From the NCBI RefSeq assembly GCF_022581195.2, contig NC_061474.1:7502001-7566000 (forward strand): DNA of 64,000 bases, written 5' to 3'. This DNA is from Helicoverpa zea (lineage: Eukaryota; Arthropoda; Insecta; Lepidoptera; Noctuidae). Positions 1 through 11,682 of this stretch are shown piece by piece (within the stretch, counting starts at the first letter, position 1; each line of letters begins with the position of its first letter). The notes under the pieces are model-generated. The model saw only the letters and a list, made by a program, of their open reading frames with translations. It made no database searches and was not told where the DNA came from. A program made the translations under genes and the position numbers.

Positions 1-95
1 ACATAAAGGGCTTAAGAAGGAACATGACGGACTTTAATCAGTAAGAGTCTGACACTCCCTCACGCTGCACCCAGAGCTGGGGATTCCCATAAAAA
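1..95 (+). repeat. Interspersed repeat family R4, truncated by the window edge
   Basis: The text contains the R4 signature, a segment about a stop-like CATAAAGGGC followed by AAGGAACATG, CAGTAAGAGTCTGACACTCC and an ending near a GGGG run. The same signature recurs at about 5540-5835, 7990-8110, 16720-16870, 19147-19265, 27465-27570, 40320-40620 and 55228-55475. Other copies begin with a GGGATTGTTCGAAAGAGTTA block and end with GTCATTTGATGATTTT. I do not know the family name; a retroposon tail is likely. Confidence 0.6.
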
Positions 96-97
96 AT

Positions 98-350
98 AGT
101 GACATAATGGAAAATCGCCTAATGTAGCGCGCCAAAATGTGGGTGAGCAGACGACGAACGTTACTATTTTCGCCCTAATACACCTTCAGGACCCGACCAT
201 TTTTTGTAATATCAAAAATCATTGACAGATGTCTCAAAGAACCCGAACGCCCCGATAGTTCACTCGTAACTGATAGTGTTGGTCCAGACCTAGAAGAAGG
301 CGCCTGACCTACCTGCATTATGGCATCTGCGCTCATCTTTCCTTAGGGCC
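98..350. mobile_element. MITE family A, degraded copy 1
   Basis: This stretch matches, with many differences, the copies at about 25362-25632 and 54115-54425. Shared blocks include a TTTTCGCCCT segment, TCACTCGTAACTGAT and GCCTGACCTACCTGCATTAT followed by a GCATCT terminal motif. The better copies have terminal inverted repeats around AGCGGAGATGC. The left end here is eroded. It has no coding capacity. Confidence 0.5.
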
Positions 351-1160
351 TGTACGCACTGTCGACTAGTCGCTGGTGACCAAGTCGCCAGTGACTGTTA
401 CTTTCATTACTTTAAATAAGGTGTTACGCACTTGGTCGTACGTGTTACGTAGTTTTAGTAGTGTGTAGTTTCGCGTATCAGTCATTCTTAGACTAAACCG
501 CCGGTTTTTGGCTATGTTTCGGTCGCCGAGAGACTGAGTCGCCGCCGACTAGTCGACAGTGCGTACTAGCCCTTAGTCTGTAGTTCAACTAGTGTTAATT
601 CGACTAATCTGATCAATTGATCGAAGTGAGATTTAAACGGTGGCACCCACCCTAGGTTCGTTAATTGTTTTATCTGACCATTGATCAGAGAGACGTTATT
701 ATTTGTCAGTATTTTTATTGAGATTTTTTTTCAGAAGTAAGTAGATTTGATATTTTGTTTTCAATGTACGTTTCTTTTTTGAGCCATCAGGATTTGGATT
801 GCATTAGTAATTTATAATCAAAACAGACTATTGTTTCGATTTTTGATACCAGATAATTATTTTCTATCATTAGAAATGATAAATAATTTTGAATGGGTCA
901 TTGTACGTTATAAATAAATATACTATGTCTATGAATAATGTTTCCTCCAATATTTAAGTCTCTATATTATTGTGCTAAGTAATGTTCGCGGGGGATATGA
1001 TAAACAAAAGGTTATCTTTTGTCCCAATAATCTAGGTATTGTCTTGTTCTTACTAAATAAGAACTTACACGATAAAGTTCTAAAGTGTCGTCGGAGGATA
1101 ATGACGAGAGAGTTCTAAACTTACTGTGGACTTAAATGAAAACCTAAATATTCTTTTTCA
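351..1160. other. No gene seen; AT-rich, partly repetitive
   Basis: No reading frame or RNA gene can be supported here. The first 250 bases have scattered CACTAGTCG-like and GTCGC motifs that look like decayed repeat; the rest is unremarkable AT-rich sequence. Confidence 0.5.
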
Positions 1161-1163
1161 TCA

Positions 1164-1385
1164 CCTGCCTAGCCTTTCCCAACTATGTTGTGGTCGGCTT
1201 TCAAGTCTAACCGGATGCAGCTGAGTACCAATGTTTTACAAGGATTAACTGCCTATCTGACCTCCTCAACCCAGCTGCCCGGGCAACCCAATACTCTTGG
1301 GTAAGACGGGTTGACAGACTTACTGGTATCTGGCTACCCGTAGGTAATGGCTGCCAAAGATGTTCAATGACAGATGGTCATCTTA
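1164..1385 (-). mobile_element. SINE-1 family, partial copy
   Basis: On the minus strand this matches the body of the full SINE at 4985-5400. It has the CAACATAGTTGGGAAA-like tail segment, the ACTCAGCTG block, the GAGGAGGTCAGATAGGCAGT block and the CATTGAACATC block. The tRNA-like head is absent. A run of thymines follows at 1390-1415. Confidence 0.7.
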
Positions 1386-3690
1386 GAATTATTTTTCTCT
1401 CAATATTTTTTTTACTATAACCAGTCTGTAAACACAAAGTTCAACCTCTAATCACAACAATATTATTCGTAGACACATACTTATTCAAGAAACAAATACA
1501 TATGCAAATAACACACGTGGCCTGTCTATACATTATGTCAGCAACGTGCGCTCCCATATGGCCGCGGGATGAATGACCAGTTTTCGGTAGCGCCAACTAA
1601 ACGCAATTAAAAAATACGTTTAAAAAGTTTCATTGCTGCGGCTATGTGAAGCGTTTGAAATAAGGTTAGTTACGAATTTTGTTTATGGTGGTCGTTGCTT
1701 TTATGTTTTTTTTCTTACGTTCGAAATTTAAATTTTTTGTAGAGAATTTATAAAAAAAAAAAAAATAGGTAAGTAGGTTCTTGTACGCTGCGTTACAAAC
1801 AAAATTGTTAATGTTATTAATTCCTTGTGCGAAAAATAGGTACTGACCTAATTAAATAGGCTTTTTTCTGCTCGAATTTATCTCGTTTTGATAACCTTTT
1901 CATTTCAAGTTAATTAATATATCTACACGTACACAATTAAATTATTGTAGATCTCACTTAGAGGGATAAATTAGCTTTATCATGCCTAAATAGGTACTTT
2001 ACCTATGACTGGCCCAAAATAATAGATAAGTAGAGCGTTTACTCATATCGGGCCTTCACAAAGAATAAGAGAAAAAAACATTCGAATTTTAAAAACAGTT
2101 TTTTGAAATTTGAAAACCAAAACTAATCATAGATCACGCACCCATTATGAAGTAAAACAATCCTTAAGGCGGAGTCTAAACAATGCCAGTCGTGAACTAT
2201 AAATAAATAATAAAGTGCTGTTTACTTTGGCCACAAGTTCATCACCCTGTCGCGTTACCGTTATCTGAATAATGCTCATCTTTGACATTTGCCCTTACTA
2301 TCGGCCGGTCGAGTTGCCACCCCGCTTTATCAAAACGCCCATAGACAGTCTTCAACTTATTTGTTCATTGACAGTTCTCACAATGGGCCAATTTATTTTT
2401 GAAAATAGAACACGGTCCATTCATACTTTTTTAATGCCATAGTGGTCTATTGAAGGCGAAGATGCGACAATATTGTGCCAATAATGAGACCTCTGTGTGA
2501 AGAGTCGAGTTTCTCGCGTCATTAATATAATTTATATTGATCTTGTATAATGCAGTTATTGTTATTTTGTTGATTGTGACTGAACATACCATTAGAATAT
2601 TCAGAAACATCACTATCTTAAATCATATTAGTCCTTTCGACCTTAGCGTAAAAGGACCAAAAGAAATTTCACTCCGTTTTAAAAGTTAACGTACAAAATA
2701 CAACTGCTCTCTAGAATACGAGTACCCGCCATAGTCGTGCTGGCCCACTTAAATTAGTACCTAATTGGCTAATTAACAAATGGTTAAGTCATGATAAGAG
2801 CGAAGTTCTCTCTAGTTTCGTAAAATAGGCATGCGTTTAAAGAAAAAAATCATCTTTATTTTTTTTTGTTATGATAAAGTAAATAGGAGAGATAGAGTAA
2901 AAACATTTTTATCAGTAACAATAAATAAGTATCATTCTTCCTATGTATATGCTGGATTATATTATATTTAGGTAATTTTTATTTCATCTCACTCAGGAAA
3001 CCAATTTTTAATGTAAGCATTCATTTTATTTGCAATAGATACCTAAGTTTTCATTGGGGAATTACTACTGCCTATTTATTTTGTAATTTTAAAGTCATCA
3101 TTGTGGTTATAACAACAAGAAATAATGTAGGAAGTTAATACTATAATTGACACATGATGGTGGTATTCCAATTTTTTTCTTTAAAAAGGCCAAAGTCCGT
3201 TATGTATGAATCACTGGAAAGACCCAAAGTCAGGTCAACAACAAATAATACCTAAGTAAAGTGGAATAAGCTAAAATAAAAACTGACTGTCCATAACACT
3301 TTCACGGTCATAATGGATAGATTGAAATTAAGGAGATAGATTTAAACCTAGGCACGGCGTGATTGATTGGTAAGTACCCAATATACAGGCATACCTAGTT
3401 TGGGATGAATATTGTTAAATTGCTTGTAACATTTTCATGAAAAATTTGTGTCTATATTTTGCTTACGAGAGAAAAAAAAAATCTGAAGTAATTTCAGAGA
3501 CAGATAAAGATACTGAAAACAGCTGGTAAGCCAACAATCCAAAGAACACCCAAGCAGACACACAAATTACATTCTTCGACTGTAGAACACCACTGCAAAT
3601 TAGAGACCGCGAGCCAGCATTCCACCACACAGCAGACTAAACAGTCGGCCGATAGTTGACACACAATCTTTATTCCAATCAAAGTTTGGT
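1386..3690. other. No gene seen; AT-rich intergenic sequence
   Basis: Short open frames at 2431-2613 and 3494-3736 have no recognisable protein similarity and no splice or start context. A poly-A tract lies at about 1755-1767. I see nothing else that I can support. Confidence 0.5.
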
Positions 3691-3697
3691 GTACAAA

Positions 3698-3990
3698 GGT
3701 CGTGGTGGCATAGTGGGTAAAGAACCAACCTCTCAAATATGAGGGTGGGTTCGATTACAAGACATGCAAGTATCAATGCAACTTTTCTAGGTTTGTATGT
3801 ACTTTATAAGTATACCTTGGATAACAATGACTGATTAAAAGGTGAAGGAAACCTCTCGAGGAAACCTGGACTATATGTATGTCTGAAATCACCAACCCGC
3901 ATTGAGCAAGCGTGGTGATTAATGTTCAATCCTTCTCCGTCTGAGAGGAGGCCTGTACCCAGCAGTGGGACGATAAAAAGTCAGATGATG
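3698..3990 (+). mobile_element. tRNA-derived SINE-2, near full length
   Basis: The 5' end carries a tRNA-like RNA polymerase III promoter: an A-box-like GTGGCATAGTGGGTAAAG and a B-box-like GGTTCGATTAC about 35 bases on. The body ends in a segment typical of lepidopteran SINEs, containing CATTGAGCAAGCGTGGTGAT, CAATCCTTCTCCGT and GCAGTGGGACG. A fragment of the same tail lies at 28448-28505. The head resembles SINE-1 while the tail differs, so the two families share a head. Confidence 0.8.
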
Positions 3991-4984
3991 AAACAAGGTT
4001 TTCTTTCAGTCTGATACCGGCCAAATACCTGATCTTTGTATCCAAACAATGATGATGAGTCCAAAACAAACTATCGGCCGACTAAAAATTTGCAGTCTAC
4101 TTTAACTAAAGTTGATTGATGAATGATTCACAGCAACAGTCGTTGTAATGTTCTAAATGGTGTGATCACGTCATACAATCGTGGTGAGCATTGTGGATCA
4201 ACTTGAATGGACATAGCATTCCATTAATTTATTTATCCTCAAAATATTTTTCCTCGTTTTTCTGTTTTAGCGTGAGTGACGTCGAATCTTTGGATTGCAA
4301 TTGATTTGGTTTTGGTTTTGTCTTTGAGCAGTATTTTTTGTTTTCTATTCTATAATAAAATCTATTATAATATAATATATATTTTCTTCTATCGGCCGTC
4401 TGTTCTGTCTATTTTCTATTCTGTTATCGTTTGTATTCTATTTTTTATATACTCTATCCCCAGTTTCGTCACCAGCTTGTCACTCATCGTTATTTGTTTC
4501 TGAATATTTGTCTCATTTTATCTTCAATAGCTTCAATCACGTTGCTGAATTAGCTTCATTTTATAATTCATCAACGAAATATGCACAAATACCAAGGTAT
4601 GAAACTGTGCTATTGCTATGTTATGTTATTCACCTTTATTTTACGATGTAAATTTTATTTATACATGTCCTTAAGAGTGTCCTATAAGACTATTATTTAG
4701 ATGCTTACAAGGGTCTCAAAAACTATATCACGATCTACAGACAGCAGAGAGATTGATAGATATAATAGAATTCAAAGATAAGGAGTAGTAAATTATAAAC
4801 TGTTTACAGAAAATTAGAAGTCAAATCAATTAGTAAATGCAAGCGATTAGTACTAACCTTAAAGTAACATGAGACAAGAAAACAAGTAATTCTTATTAAC
4901 AGTCGGGTAAAAAAAGCAAGAAGAGTAAACAAGTAGCTCAAACAGATGTGTTAGTTAAGTCAAACATTATAAGTATAAATTAAA
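3991..4984. other. No gene seen
   Basis: AT-rich DNA. The open frame at 4276-4503 is a low-complexity, thymine-rich frame with no recognisable domain and is not called. Confidence 0.5.
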
Positions 4985-5400
4985 TTCATCATCCTCATCC
5001 TCCGAGCCTTTTCCCAAACTATGTTGGGGTCGGCTTCCAGTCTAACCGGATTCAGCTGAGTACCAGTGCTTTACAAGAAGCGACTGCCTATCTGACCTCC
5101 TCAACCCAGTTACCCGGGCAACCCGATACCCCTTGGTTAGACTGGTGTCAGACTTACTGGCTTCTGACTACCCGTAACGACTGCCAAGGATGTTCAATGA
5201 CAGCCGGGACCTACAGTTTAACGTGCCATCCGAAACACAGTCATTGGTGTCTAAGATATACTTAGAAAGTACATACAAACTTAGAAAAGTTGCATTGGTA
5301 CTTGCCTGACCTGGAATCGAACCCGCGCCCTCATACTCGAGAGGTTGGTTCTTTGCCCACTAGGCCACCACGACTTTTTTTTCCACCACGACTTTTTTTT
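4985..5400 (-). mobile_element. tRNA-derived SINE-1, full-length reference copy
   Basis: Read on the minus strand, the element starts near 5395 with a tRNA-like head: GTGGCCTAGTGGGCAAAG as A box and GGTTCGATTCCAGG as B box. It continues through the ACCAATGCAACTTTTCTAAG body and ends near 4988 with an AGGCTCGGAGGATGATGATG tail. It is the most complete member of the family. Partial copies lie at 1164-1385, 12257-12308, 17560-17640, 22083-22190, 22345-22475, 26180-26370, 27815-27870, 33930-34266 and 56960-57040. Confidence 0.85.
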
Positions 5401-5539
5401 TTTAAGTATAAATTAAATTCCTCTGTCGATAATGTTTCATATTACACCCCTTCAACTTTGTTTATATTCTCTTACAGCCGATCCCTATGTCATATCTATC
5501 TGTTGATTTGCTTACTGGAGATAGGATTTTGAAATTAGC

Positions 5540-5840
5540 TCCATGTGGGTTGCGGGATTGTTCGAAGGAGTTACCGCGGCCCTGGAACATGATGATTATG
5601 ATGTCCTACCCGATTATCGGCTACGGCGGCTTCTCTCATGTAAGGAGGTTAGGCAACTGCGCAGTATTATAGTGCACAAGCATTTGCACAGACATAGGTG
5701 CACTCACTATTCCTTCACTCTCGTAGCCCGATGGGACGGCAATCCGACATGAAGGGCTTCAGAAAGAACATGGTGGGTTTTAGTCAGTAAGAGTCTGACA
5801 CTCCCTCAACCGGAGGGGTCATTTGATAATTTCCCACCAA
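5540..5840 (+). repeat. R4 repeat interrupted by a SINE-3 fragment
   Basis: The R4 head (GCGGGATTGTTCGAAGGAGT, about 5550) and the R4 body (AAGGGCTTCAGAAAGAACAT to GGGGTCATTTGATAATTT, about 5750-5830) flank about 130 bases that match the body of SINE-3 (GCGCAGTATTATAGTGCACA and TGGGACGGCAATCCGACA). This is a nested insertion; I could not delimit a target-site duplication. Confidence 0.6.
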
Positions 5841-7985
5841 ACTCAGCCCCATACAAGTACCTAATGTCAAACTCCTATCTCCAGTATGTTAAACAAGAGA
5901 TAGATATTATATAGGAAGCGGCCATTAGACACCCGCATACAGATAACGCTTTGAAGCATTTATATTGTAAATTTTGACGTTTATTAATGTTTCTCATGTT
6001 ATTTTATACAGCTGACTTTTTGACCTCAACATGTTTGTAAGTACTTTACTTATCGCGGCGAAGAATTATAGTATTCACTCGTAGGAAAGTTCTTAAGTAT
6101 TGTGATAATGTATGTGTCTGTTTATCCTACTGTAGGGCAAAGGCCTGGAAAAGGAAAAATGAGAATTCTAGTTGTTTACGATTTAAAGACTCTACTGAAT
6201 CTCGTCTAATTAAATTTTCCTTAACATACGTGCCTGCAGCGATAGATAGGTATGTAATCTTCCGAAACCAACAAAATTGATTCCTACATACATATTAGAA
6301 TATCAAAACTATTTTAGTATGTAACTATAGAATTTTCCATTTTTTTGGGTGTCGTGACATTCTTACAAGATACTTATACAGTTTGAGATTACCCTTTGTT
6401 TACCGTCTTGTCAACAACTGGTGATTAAAATTAATAAACAAGAGCATTTGGAGCGCATTAATGTAAATTTAAAGGAATAATCTTACAGTCGACTTATAAT
6501 AAATCGTACAAATGTGAAACTCAGCTTACAAAATAATATTAAAGTATGTAGAGTTTATCCTCTTTTCTTAGTTATTATTATTAAAAACGCTATCAAATAA
6601 ATATAAAGCTGGACTAATTCTGCATTTACAAGTGCACTGCCCTTTAAACATGCAGGCCACAAAGAATTCTAACTCACCACTCAATAAAAAATAAAAAAGA
6701 TGATGCATAAAGTATGTATATCCATTTCCAACTGTCACTGCTTAACGTCAAACTGAACACTTGAATTTAGAACGACCGCCACGTTCGCTATTTGAAATGA
6801 AACTGCATGAGAGCCAATATGGCTGCGCACGACGCGCGTCGCCTGCGCACGGATGCTGACTACTCCTTAACTAACTTTGATTAGCTTTAAATAGTGAAGC
6901 CCACATTATCTACTTATTCCATTGAGCTCTCGCGGGGAGGTGTGGGACTCCCTTTATTTTGTGAATCGTTATTGTAACTGTGTAAGTCGACTACTTAAAT
7001 ATGAACCCTGCTGTTTAGGTACACCGGTTATAACGTAGGAGGAAATTTTTATTGTTATTTGATATCTCAAGGAAAACAAAAGGATTTCCTTCATGAGTTA
7101 TTGGTAAAGTCTTACATTATTATAGGAATTTGTGTTATAATTTTTCAAAGTATTATGGAGTGCCCGAACGAAGTAAAATTCGTTTTGAATCACTTGCACC
7201 TGCAACTTTAAGATAGGCATGCACTCATTTAGTTGGGCTCTGCTAATTTGCTGACGTAAATCGCGTAGGCGCCGAAGATCAATTGTAATGTGATCCGATT
7301 TGATATAATTACGGAAAAGGCAATCTCACTTTCGCTTAGAAGCGTTCAATAATTATTAAATCGTTTAAGAATTACGTTTTAGTATCTGAAAGGTTTTAGT
7401 ATTCTCCCTATTTGATGAATGACCTATCAAACACATACATTTTCTCATAGTACGATTAGTAAAAGTATTTAAGAATAAACATAATAACCAATAACTTGAA
7501 GTACATTTAATAATGTGAATAATTTGGAAATAATATTAATAGAAAAAATACTTCTAAGCGTTATCCGCGAAGTTGTCGTGTTATATCATTTATTTAAAGT
7601 ATCAACGGATAATATTATTTTTATCTCTAAAAGATCAATGTTTTAGACTCACTGACGGTTAATTTCGGTAATCTATTAATTTGAGCCAAAATTAAAATAA
7701 TTTTGAAAAAACCCGAAACAACTTGTTTATATAGGAGAGATAGAGTTAATAATGTGATGGTGATAAAAAAGTAACCACGCCGAACACGAAGCCACGTAGG
7801 CTTATTTTTATTCCTTTATTTTTTTTTTTATTCCTATATGTCCTATTTAAGAAATAACAAAATTATGTACTTTACAACATCATTCATGTCAATCCAATGC
7901 TATGCTTAGGCCTCTTTCAGCCTGCCGGGGTTTGTTTTAATTTGTTTTGGAGATTATTCGTAAGAAGTAAGAGTTGCTGTAGCCC
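5841..7985. other. No gene seen
   Basis: AT-rich intergenic DNA without a supportable frame, RNA gene or repeat boundary. A short CG-containing patch occurs at 6825-6850. Confidence 0.5.
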
Positions 7986-7989
7986 TGAT

Positions 7990-8110
7990 ACACAAAGGGC
8001 TATAAAAGGATCATGGTGTGTGTGAGTCACTTCAGCCAGAAGGATCGTGGAGTGAAACTCCCTCATGCTGAACCCACAGAGGGAAAGCACCCATGGATAT
8101 GAATCGCAGA
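7990..8110 (+). repeat. R4 repeat, degraded copy
   Basis: It shares the ACAAAGGGCT start, an ACTCCCTCATGCTG segment and the ACCCACAGAGG segment with the other R4 copies. It is divergent and truncated. Confidence 0.45.
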
Positions 8111-10540
8111 CCAGTTGAAGGATTCCATATTTAATCTCTTATGGAAAGAATTGCACCTCTACCTCTAACATTAATCATAGGTTTCAATCTCGCAAAATCA
8201 ACTTGCAAACATCACTTTTATACTATGATAAGTTTACAATGTGCATCAAAAGAAATGCATAAATATTTGCTAATATTGATAAATAATGTAGAAAATGGAC
8301 GCTGCAGTTCTATGTACATACAAAAATATTTTTTGCATCTGAGAATCGATTTTCTTATTTAGGTCAAGCTATATTAACATGGGCATTTTGCAATTGAGAA
8401 TGACAACCTATGAATTGAAAGATTGCTTTGTGAGCACAGGGAGGGAATTAACATTCAAACTTTAGTACATAAGGGATGGTTATTTGGCGTTTTTGTACAT
8501 AAGGGATATAAAAAAACTCGATGCTTATTTTAAGCTAATCCGCTGTTCCAGTCGTACTCCATGGAAACTACTTCTTGTCCCCAATACACAGTAGCTTGTA
8601 CCTCTATATAGCTCTCCTCAATAAATTGGCAATACCTACAACACTGGAATATTTTTTCAAATCGGACCAGAGGCTCCTGAGATTAGCTATTAAAATAGAA
8701 AATAATTCCGCACAATGATCATAATTACTTTCGACTCCGATAATAGAATAGTTCTATCAATAATATAATCTATTTATTAGAATATACTTTGTCAATAATA
8801 TATTTCAGTTTCCAATGAAAACGTCTGAATAAACCATTATGAAGAAATTACTCTCAAATTCATGAATATTACTGCTTCTAACCGAATTCGAAAATTTAAA
8901 TAATTTGGTCAACCATAACATCCTACTCATATTGTCATTTCCGGCGGAAGTATCTCGCTTATTCTTACATACTTAATTGAATTTAATTCAATTAACTTGC
9001 TCACTATACACTAGTTAAACGATCCCGTCGTATTATTTCGAATAAATAGTTATTTACTGAACAAAAGTGGTCCATTTTTAACTAGAAACAGTAAAAAGAC
9101 CACATGAGTGTAAAAATATAAAAACTACAACGTCTACAACACAGTTTATTTTTTCTCATTTTTTTTTGTATGATTTGTTAGTCATTCGTTCTAAAACTGT
9201 TTGATGGTCTTTAATGAAACTTCGCAGTTAAATTGCTTAATCAGACATACTGATACTTTTTATCCATATGCTGAAAACTCCCTTGGGACGCGGGTGAGGT
9301 GAAAAAGAGCAGAAGATAGTTCGTCATTCAAACTGAGTTTACCAGCCAGATATACAGTCATTATGACGTTCCTTTTTACATTGAATCAGGATGAATAAGA
9401 TTGACATCGGACCCCTGACCTTTCTCATTTAAAAAAGTATTGTCGTATTAAGATTTGATTGGTCCGGATATTTTGAAAAGGGAATGGATTTAGGCTTTCG
9501 TTTATTTTAGACTTTTAAAAGAAACTTTTTATCTTTTATGTAATAATTTTATGTCATTGTTATCATTATAGGCTTAGTGCTTAGAAATTTTACAATAAAT
9601 AGGAATTATGAAATACAATGATTTGAAAAAAAAAAAGAAATAAATTTATATGAACCAGTATTCTAATTTTTAAATTAAATACAGTGTTAAGAAGTTAAAT
9701 GGAAATGGCCCTTCGAGGAATATACATATATCATCGCAGCATCGTATCGCGATTCCAAAGGCAAAAAAAATATTTTGAAAATATTACAATAAAAAAAATC
9801 TAAAATCCCAAATCCTACTACACAAAATATACATAGACGTAACATAGCTACGGACCGATTCACACCGTGCGTCGATTTAAATCCATTAGGCTTGGTGCAC
9901 AATAAGTGCTAACTTCCTTATTTGGGAACCCCGAGTTCTTTGTGATTCGATGCATCGCACAATACTGGGTATATTCTAGAAGCTGTATTGCAATCTGGGT
10001 ACTGGGGACTTTTCCACTGCTTTGCTTGAATGGTAATAGGTGATTGGTGTGTCGTTGACACCCTGTGATGAGCTGGGATTAAAGGTTGAACTTACTCTCT
10101 CCTCGCTTCAACTCTTTGTAGAAATTTAATAATATACTCGAGTTCGAATGATATTTGTTTATTTTTATGATTTTTTTTATTTGGGTCCATTATTTAGAAC
10201 ATTGTGCAAGAAATTGTGATATAAAAATACAATAAGAACAACATGCGAAAAGTGAGTTTAAATTGAACTAACTTGAACCAAGAAATTTAAAATATATTAC
10301 ACAAAGTAAAGAACGCTATATAAAAATGTAATTAAACAAATCAACATCGCTAGTTTGAATAAAAAAAAAATCTTCAATATAGGGGAATAGTTCGCCGTCA
10401 ACTAAAGTAAGCAACGAAGGGCTATATTTGACAAACAGCCGATCGAAACGTACTTAAAATGATAACGAATGAATACCAACTTTACTCTAATAAAACCTAC
10501 TATATTTTTTCAGACTTTCAGCCTCATGTTGAAGATGCTT
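8111..10540. other. No gene seen; includes a decayed repeat at about 8548-8690
   Basis: A fragment of the family-L repeat (see 17655-18225) can be recognised at 8548-8690 by AACACTGGAATATTTTTTCA, TCGGACCAGAGGCTCCTGAG and GATTAGC. The rest is AT-rich, and its short open frames have no recognisable similarity. Confidence 0.45.
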
Positions 10541-10541
10541 C

Positions 10542-10621
10542 ATTGGCCTTGATGATAAATAGATTTTGAATGGCTTTATAAAAAAAAAGCCAGACAATAT
10601 CTACTTATGACCACAACCAAG
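10542..10621 (-). ncRNA. Candidate precursor microRNA hairpin a
   Basis: A stem of about 22 bp (core 10555-10608) pairs an arm beginning ATAAATAGATTTTGAATGGC with an arm that on the minus strand reads TAAGTAGATATTGTCTGGCT. The loop is A-rich. Pairing continues below the core with a few mismatches (a TTGG block on both sides), as in primary microRNA transcripts. It is the rightmost unit on the minus-strand reading and the first of six related hairpins ending at about 11627. Orientation is inferred because the minus-strand 5' arm starts with the invariant TAAGTAG. I could not compare it with known microRNAs. Confidence 0.6.
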
Positions 10622-10967
10622 TTAGATCCATACGCAGTGTATAAAAAAAAAAAAAAACAAAAATGTACATACATGTGACACAAAAAACAATCTTGACTTA
10701 ACCTGAAACATGCTTTGAGGATAACTTCTAATTTTCCAGTCAGTTACAAAAACAAACTTTTGACATAGCATTAGGAGTCGGTGTCTTCAAGTTATTAATT
10801 TTGCTACCATATGACGAAGTAAGTATCCACGGACACAAAAAAATACAGTTGGTCAAATTAAGAACATCATCGTCCTTATTGGAAAGAATTAATAGTAAAA
10901 TTTTAGAACTATTTAGGTACTTCCCGTTCCCTAATTTCTGGTAGTTTAGCACTTGTGTAAGTTATTT

Positions 10968-11047
10968 ACTGACGTAAATCTAAGCAGAATTTGTCGAGCT
11001 TTAATGAAAATAAAGCTGGACATAATCTACTTATATCCACAACAGTA
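10968..11047 (-). ncRNA. Candidate precursor microRNA hairpin b
   Basis: The core is at 10981-11033. The minus-strand 5' arm reads TAAGTAGATTATGTCCAGCT and pairs with the opposite arm around TAAGCAGAATTTGTCGAGCT. On the minus strand the C/T difference in the seed region becomes a G:U pair; on the plus strand it would be a C-A mismatch. The lower stem pairs a TACTG block at about 10957-10961 with its complement near 11044-11048, so the helix is about 35 bp long with internal bulges. Confidence 0.6.
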
Positions 11048-11099
11048 CAATTCAATTGTTTTGCACCTCAAAAGCCACCATTCTCGAACAATAATATGC

Positions 11100-11184
11100 T
11101 TGTTATTGGTACTAAGTAGAAAGTGTTCGGGTTTAAATATGTTTCAAAAAATCCAAACAAAATCTACTTATACCGATAGCAAGA
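11100..11184 (-). ncRNA. Candidate precursor microRNA hairpin c
   Basis: The core is at 11113-11170, with minus-strand 5' arm TAAGTAGATTTTGTTTGGAT. The lower stem is nearly perfect: CTTGTTATTGGTA at 11098-11110 faces TACCGATAGCAAG at 11171-11183 with only G:U differences. Those particular G:U pairs form on the plus strand, so this unit alone would favour the other orientation. The family-wide evidence still favours minus. Confidence 0.6.
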
Positions 11185-11265
11185 CGAGTTCTTCTGAAAT
11201 AATACAAAAAATAAAAGTAAAAAAATAGAGTGGTTAGTTAGTGAATGGGTTGTTAAGAAGGAATA

Positions 11266-11347
11266 TTTGCCGTAATTATAAGCAGGAATATTTCGGCTTT
11301 TAATTACAAAACAAGCCGGAAAAATCCTACTTAAGATCACAACAAGA
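11266..11347 (-). ncRNA. Candidate precursor microRNA hairpin d
   Basis: The core is at 11279-11333. The minus-strand 5' arm is TAAGTAGGATTTTTCCGGCT; the opposing arm is TAAGCAGGAATATTTCGGCT read on the plus strand. The lower stem continues with spaced pairs including a GTT block. Its layout matches hairpin b, supporting common ancestry. Confidence 0.6.
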
Positions 11348-11432
11348 TTTCAGAAGTAGTATTAACGATAAATTGGAATATACTCCATATACTTAGGTAC
11401 TAATGTTCTCTCTCGATCCCGAAGTTTAATTT

Positions 11433-11513
11433 TTCTAATCAAATATAAGCAGACTTTGCATGGCTTTGATTAAAAAAAAAGCCAAACAGAACCTACTTAT
11501 ATTCAATTGAAAA
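11433..11513 (-). ncRNA. Candidate precursor microRNA hairpin e
   Basis: The core is at 11446-11499. The minus-strand 5' arm is TAAGTAGGTTCTGTTTGGCT and the opposing plus-strand arm TAAGCAGACTTTGCATGGCT. Four of five single-base differences between arms are G:U on the minus strand and mismatches on the plus strand, which favours minus-strand transcription. The lower stem pairs ATCAAATA with TATTCAAT-like sequence. Confidence 0.6.
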
Positions 11514-11545
11514 CCATCAGAAATATATTGAGAACGCGAAGTTTC

Positions 11546-11627
11546 TTCTGTGTAATTATAAGTACACATTGTAAAACTATAGCTGAAAAAATAGTGATAC
11601 AATATCTACTTAATTTCACATCAAGAA
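11546..11627 (-). ncRNA. Candidate precursor microRNA hairpin f
   Basis: The core is at 11559-11612. The minus-strand 5' arm is TAAGTAGATATTGTATCACT, paired with TAAGTACACATTGTAAAACT of the plus strand. It is the most divergent unit after position 14 but keeps the seven-base TAAGTAG start. If transcription is from the minus strand this would be the first hairpin of the transcript. Confidence 0.55.
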
Positions 11628-11682
11628 TATGCTGAAAGAAACCCTGTTAAAATGTACAAACGTCGGAATTAACTTTTTAACA

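Noticed and set aside
10740..11228. Short open frames of 70 and 91 aa across the hairpin cluster
   Set aside because: No recognisable domain; the hairpin pattern with a conserved arm explains the conservation better than coding.
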